Below the pieces are notes generated by a model. It was not told the DNA's origin, ran no database searches, and saw only the letters and a list, made by a program, of their open reading frames with translations. 64,000 nt of DNA from contig NW_003101681.1 in the NCBI RefSeq assembly GCF_000003855.2, positions 5,243,175-5,307,174 on the forward strand, written 5' to 3'. This document shows, in pieces, positions 58,852 to 64,000 of this stretch (positions are counted from its first letter, which is position 1; each line of letters starts with the position of its first letter). A program made the position numbers and the translations under genes. The DNA comes from Blastomyces gilchristii SLH14081 (taxonomy: Eukaryota; Ascomycota; Eurotiomycetes; Onygenales; Ajellomycetaceae).

Positions 58852-59396
58852 TGTCACGCCTCTGGCCGCGTCAAGGCCTCACTGCGGTTCCACACGGCTC
58901 ATCACTTTCATGCAGATGATTCCATTCATCCCGCAGGCTGTCTGAACCGGTTTTTCAACCACTCTATGACATCATTCAGATATATCATAGAAAGATCCGA
59001 TTGATGAATATGAGAATCTCACTTCTATACAAGGTCAGCAGATTACTCTTTCTTGACAATAAGACGCCGCTGAGGTATCACTCCGGCTATTCTCACTCAT
59101 GAAATGAGAGAAGAGTATTCACTCATTGTCTATATAGAATAGCTAGATGCTGACTTCTCATCAAAGAAGTCAGTAATTCATTTTTCTTCTACTGAAATAT
59201 ATATGAGAGTTACTGCATATCTTATACAATCTTCTTAGTATACTAAGTATCATATCTGTGATATTCTCACAATAACCCTGTAGTCTATGAGCTCACTATT
59301 CAAGCAAGATAGTTAAGCTCACTTATACAGCTTCTTAAATAACTACTTTTACATGACACTGCTGACTAGTCACTGCTTCAGTTCTGTCACATTACA
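58852..59396 (+). repeat. 5' LTR of Ty3-B2
   Basis: 545 bp, ends GTCACATTACA. CpGs survive in the first 250 bases. It is 12 bp longer than the Ty3-B1 LTRs, partly from CCCGCAGGC near 58938. Confidence 0.92.
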
Positions 59397-59585
59397 ATTC
59401 AAATCACTTAATCTGATTATAAGTTTGAATCAGTCAAGCTCTAACAGACTGATATAGTTTCATACACTCATACTGAAATCAATCTGACCTCACTCTCTGA
59501 AGGAAACACTACATCATTTTCTAGAGTGTGTACACCTCTATCTTAGCAGAAATCTGAGATTTCTGAACTCACTGCACATTTTGAC

Positions 59586-62500
59586 ATGAGCTCTTCAATC
59601 ACTCTGCTATCATCACAGCCTCTACACACCTACATCTATTATGAAGATAGAGAGATTAAGATCAGAGATTCTCTGAGATATAAGAGAAACATCTTGTCTG
59701 AATTTCACAGCTTTACTCATACTCTTGAACAGAAATTCCACCTTAATCTGAGCCAGTATAATACTCACAAGATATAAGTAATATACATTATCAATCTTCT
59801 TGAAGACATCTCTGCAATTACTTGAGTCATTAAGAAGAGAGAGCTTGAGTGTATTAATACTGCTATAACTTGAGAAGAATTCAAGAACTTTCTACTGAAT
59901 CAAATTGAAGATTATTATAATCACAGCTTCACAGCAGCACAGCAGTTTAACTTATTATATTAATGAGATGATGAGAATTCTTCTGATTTTAATACAAGAT
60001 TTGAAGAATATTGAGAGAAATTCACTGATGATTTAAATTAATTAAAAACACAGCTTTATCTCACAAAGCTGACTTATAAGATGCAGATAATAATATCATA
60101 ATATCAGAGTTCATCAATTAATTATACTGAGCTTGTCAACCTAGCTTTCTGAATCTATTTAAATAGTCAATTCTCTGAGAAAAAGATTAATAAGATCTCT
60201 TCTAAGTAATCAATGATAGAATCTAAACAGCACTGTGACAGCTTCAGTGTGAAGAAAGTAAAGAAGAATTTCAAGTATTCTGACTCTTCACTCACTGTAA
60301 AGAAATACTAAAAAAGATTTGATAAAGATCTCTGTTTCAACTGCAGAGCTGATAATCACTATATCAGTGATTGTAAGAAGCTGAAGAAGAAAAGAAACTG
60401 AGAAGATATCTTCTCAAAGTTAACTTCTCTTCTGATAAATGTATTCATGAAAGATAAAGAAGAGAAAGAAATAAAGAATTGATAATTCTCACATCTTCAA
60501 GTCTATATTACAATTATAATACATACTCTAAATAAGAAGATATCAGTGAGATACCTACTTAACTTCAGAACAGATATCAACTTCATATTCTATTTCTTTT
60601 CTTTAATAAAGAATTGAAAGAAGATAGATCTGTCAGACTATATAAAATTTACTGATAATACAAAATATCATTATTTTAACATAATTCAAGCAAAGTGTGT
60701 GATCACAGACTTAGAAGAAATCTTCAAGAAGAGCAGTCTGCTTCTTTACATAGTTAATATTATAGATGAGAACATCATTCTAGATCTTCTATAATTAAGA
60801 GAAAACAATTCTCTTATTGACTGAGTCACTCAGGCATGACAGTACTGTCTCACTGATGAAGAGACAGTAATAGAGAAATCTGAAGAGTTTTATCAGAAGA
60901 ATCTTGAGAAAAAGATAGAGTCAATATACTGCATAGCAGGTGATTGAAACTTGAGAATAGATGAAGAAGTCATCACTCTCACTGCAAGATTAACAGCAGT
61001 ATTTATCATTGAAGACAGATATATATAATATCTCTTTACAGATTATAAGAATATCTTTTCAGAAAGAGAAGCAGTGAAGTTTTCTAATATTAAGATGTAA
61101 TATAAGATTCATCTTGAAGATGATATAACAGCACTGTACAGACCTCTTTATAACTTGTCTGTAAAGGAATTGAATATTCTGTGCAAATATCTTGAAGAAG
61201 TGCAATCAAAGAACTGAATACACTTATTAAAGAGTCTGACAGAGGCATCTATACTCTTTATACTCAAGAAGAATGATAGACTATGTCTATGTGTAGACTA
61301 CAGAGATCTTAATAAGATAATGATTAAGAATCACTATTCATTACTATTGATTAATAAGATGATCAATTGATTATCTGAAGTAAAAATGTTCTTAAAGATT
61401 GATATACAGAATATCTATCATAGAATCAGAATTAACAAAGATGATATTTGAAAAACAGCTTTTTATATTAAATACAGCAATTTTGAATATCTTGTTTTAT
61501 CTTTTGATCTTTGTAATGCTTCAGCCATCTTTCAGACCTATATAAATGAGACACTGTGAGGCCTTGTCAATATCTTCTGTATAGTATATCTGAAAGACAT
61601 TCTAATCTTCTCAAAATCAGAGAAAGAACATCATACCCATGTTCAAGAAGTATTAAGTCACTTGAGACAGTATCAACTCTATACAAACACTGAAAAATAC
61701 TCATTCTACATGCAGAAGATTGATTTCTTAGATTATATTATTGAAGTGAACAGCATTTCAATGAACAGAAGCTGAGTCTTCATCATTGAGAACTAGCTAA
61801 TGTCATAGATGTACTGTGAGATGCAGGTGTTTCTAGAATTTGTAAATTTCTATAGATGATTTATTTATACATATTCACAGATTACTGCCCTTCTTGCAGA
61901 TCTGTTAAAGAGAAGTGTGAAAGACAGAAAAATAGAATCATTTACTCTCACTCAAGACACTGTACAGGTGTTTATGAAATTGAAACAAGCTTTTACAGAT
62001 GTCACAATGCTGAATCACTTTAATCTCAACTTACTCAGTCAGTGTGAGACTGATGTATCTGAGAATGAGATCTGTGAAATCTTTTCACAGTTAACACTGA
62101 AGACCTTTTAACATTGAAAGAATCAGAGAATAATCATCTCTGAGAAAACAGATAATGAATTGTCTGTGAGAGAAGGCTTTTTCACAGAGTTTATAAGACA
62201 CTGTGAATGAAGATCAGTGATCTTCTTCTTCAAGAAGTTATCACTCACATAGAGAAGATATGATACTCATAATCAGAAGATGTTAGTAATTGTTGAATTC
62301 TTTAAGATCTGATGACATTATCTTCAGAGTAGTAAGTACTCAGTGCAAGTTCTTACTGATTATGCAAATCTGTGTTACTTCTTAATAACAAAGAGCTTAA
62401 CAGAACATCAAGCCAGATGAGTGAAGCTGCTTTCAGAGTATGATTTCTATATTCAATATTATTCAGATTAGCTTAACTCTGTCAATACATTATCTAGACA

Positions 62501-63525
62501 GTCTGATTATAATATCATTGATGTGAAGAAGAATTCTATAAAAGAATCTCTATTATCACTGCAGAAGAAGCTGGCTGCAGAAGATTGAGATTCTCTGAAG
62601 CTTGAGAACAGTGCTGATAAGACAGCTGCATGACTCAGTATAGAAGATGAAAGAAAACCTGAGTCTCTGCAGAGAACTAACACTGAAGATCATGAGCTTC
62701 TCATGTCACATCTTACTATCATTGAATTGACAAAGAATAAAACAGTCTACAATCTTTCAATTCAACTACTTTTAAAATTCATTAATAAGTTACAGAAGAG
62801 AGATATCTCTACTGCAGCTTGAATTCAGAAGTTGAAGAAGAAAGAATTCAGTTTAAACTTGAAAGAGATAGACTCTAAGCAGAGTAATGCTGCTAAGAAA
62901 TCAAGTCACTGATAACTAGAAGAATATGAACTTCTACTACTAAATAATTCAGTCTTTGTCTCTCATAGCAGAGTAGTGTGTTAGAAGTTATTGAGAATTT
63001 ATCATAATAATTCCCATACAGAACACTTCAGATTAGAGAAGACTGAGAAGCTTTTAAAATATAAATATATTTGAAACAAGCTCTGAGCAGATATTAAAGA
63101 GTATATTAAGACTTATAATGTCTGTTAAAAGATAAAGATCTCATAGTATAAGTAATATAATAAGTTAACATTACTGTCTGTTTCAAAGAGCTGATGACAG
63201 AATCTATCAATGAATTTTATAGTTGACCTGCTGAAGTCAATAAGAGTTAAAGAATATAACTCAATTTTAATTATTATTAACTGCTTCATGAAGATGATCA
63301 GATATATCTCTACTTATAAAAGCATTAAAGCCTCTGAATTGACTGTTCTGTTTTTAGATACTATTATTCATAATCACAGTGCTCTGAAATTATTAATAAC
63401 AGATCAAGAATCTCTCTTCATTAGTAAATACTGATCAGCTTTTTACTATCATCTTATAATAAGACATCTTCTCAGTACTGCATTTCATTCACAGACAGAT
63501 AATCAGACTGAACATAAGAATCAGA
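59586..63525 (+). pseudogene. Ty3-B2 gag-pol remnant
   Basis: It starts at the ATG at 59586. Gag has an intact zinc knuckle CFNCRADNHYISDC (about 60330-60375). RT lies at about 61110-61760, with catalytic box YLKDILIFS (near 61588), which keeps the second Asp. RNase H follows (61850-62500; the open stretch 61917-62111 covers its start). The integrase zinc region is near 62990-63150 and the core at 63210-63520 (NFIVDLLKS, LLITDQESLF). It is broken by many stops. Integrase is interrupted by LINE-d. Confidence 0.88.
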
Positions 63526-64000
63526 TTATTTATTATTATTATTCTTCAATTATAGATGTATACAGTCAGAGACTATGACATCTACCTGAGAACTTTTAGT
63601 TCTCAGGGTTTTTCCTATATCTGTAAAGTTAACTATTATACATTCATCAATTTCAGATATGCAAAATCAGAAAATTCCAGCTCAGAATACAAAAACTGTT
63701 TACAAATTGCAGTGATTTAACATTGTCTCATACTTTGAAACCATTTGACAATATCATGACAAAGGAAAGGAGAACACAGTCACAGTCTTAAAGATAGACA
63801 CATTAAATAGATAGACAGAAAGAAATTGAAAGGAAAAGATAAAATAAAGTAAGACTGTAATAAAACAAATTATTAAAAGATAGTATATAGCTGTTTTAAC
63901 AGATTATATCTGGTTGATTTCCTCCTCTTCATATTCAGATAATTCTGAATTTAGCCATTTTCTTGTAGCTGCTTGAGTTTCTGATAGAAAGTCTACTAAG
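63526..64000 (-). mobile_element. LINE-d, LINE 3' end, continues past window
   Basis: On the minus strand the (AAT)n tail starts at 63526. The 3' untranslated region and the ORF2 C-terminus (from about 63920 onward) match LINE-b and LINE-a. Its 5' side and right TSD are out of view. Confidence 0.9.

Larger units (their letters stand above)
58852..64000 (+). mobile_element. Ty3-B2, second Ty3-B chromovirus, right end outside window
   Basis: The 5' LTR starts TGTCACGCCTCTGGCCGCG at 58852, inserted in hAT-0. The internal region is colinear with Ty3-B1 up to 63525, where LINE-d begins. The 3' half of integrase, the chromodomain and the 3' LTR lie outside the window. Confidence 0.9.

Overview
Every part of this 64 kb window that I can interpret is transposable element. 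I find no host gene, no rRNA and no ordinary tRNA. The sequence is very AT-rich and almost free of CpG. Wherever two copies of a repeat can be compared, the differences are overwhelmingly C-to-T and G-to-A transitions, and they have put stop codons into nearly every coding region. This is the signature of repeat-directed mutation (RIP). With Tad1-like LINEs, Ty3 chromoviruses and hAT transposons, it points to a filamentous ascomycete, probably a heterochromatic AT-rich block. The species cannot be told.

The window can be unfolded into one nest of insertions, because almost every insertion is bounded by a visible target-site duplication (TSD). The outermost element is a reversed hAT transposon (hAT-0: 7713-10776 and 57750-58851). 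Three elements sit in or against it. The first is MITE-0 (start of window to 7712), itself split by a Ty3 chromovirus (Ty3-A, 117-7362, TSD ATAAG). The second is a Ty3 element with 167-bp LTRs (Ty3-C1, 10777-57749, TSD CTGC). The third is a Ty3 chromovirus with about 540-bp LTRs (Ty3-B2, 58852 to beyond the window), which carries a LINE tail at its right.

Ty3-C1 contains two large insertions. Ty3-B1 (10882-34413, TSD GTACA) sits in its 5' LTR, and Ty3-C2, a second copy of the same family (36990-52176, TSD CAAT), sits in its pol. Ty3-B1 holds a 5'-truncated LINE (11471-12163) and a complete hAT element (hAT-1, 18157-33164, TSD GTTACAAC). hAT-1 holds a full-length Tad1-like LINE (18334-27503). 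That LINE holds a composite retroposon (18910-20399) made of a tRNA-like head, a GC-rich single-copy body and the 3' tail of the same LINE family. Ty3-C2 holds two MITEs, a second complete hAT (hAT-2, 40573-46155) and a LINE tail. Its segment 37577-40572 is inverted between MITE-1 and hAT-2.

Coding remains, all broken, are gag-pol of three Ty3 families (two with recognisable chromodomains), extra coding-like regions downstream of pol in all three, hAT transposases with the DNA-x-NN region and C-terminal dimerisation region, and LINE ORF1 (zinc knuckles) plus ORF2 (endonuclease, RT, RNase H). The most interesting items are the composite tRNA-LINE retroposon, the sharp mutation boundary inside it, the inversion proved by swapped TSDs, and the full nesting order. 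A run of 416 N lies at 23096-23511.
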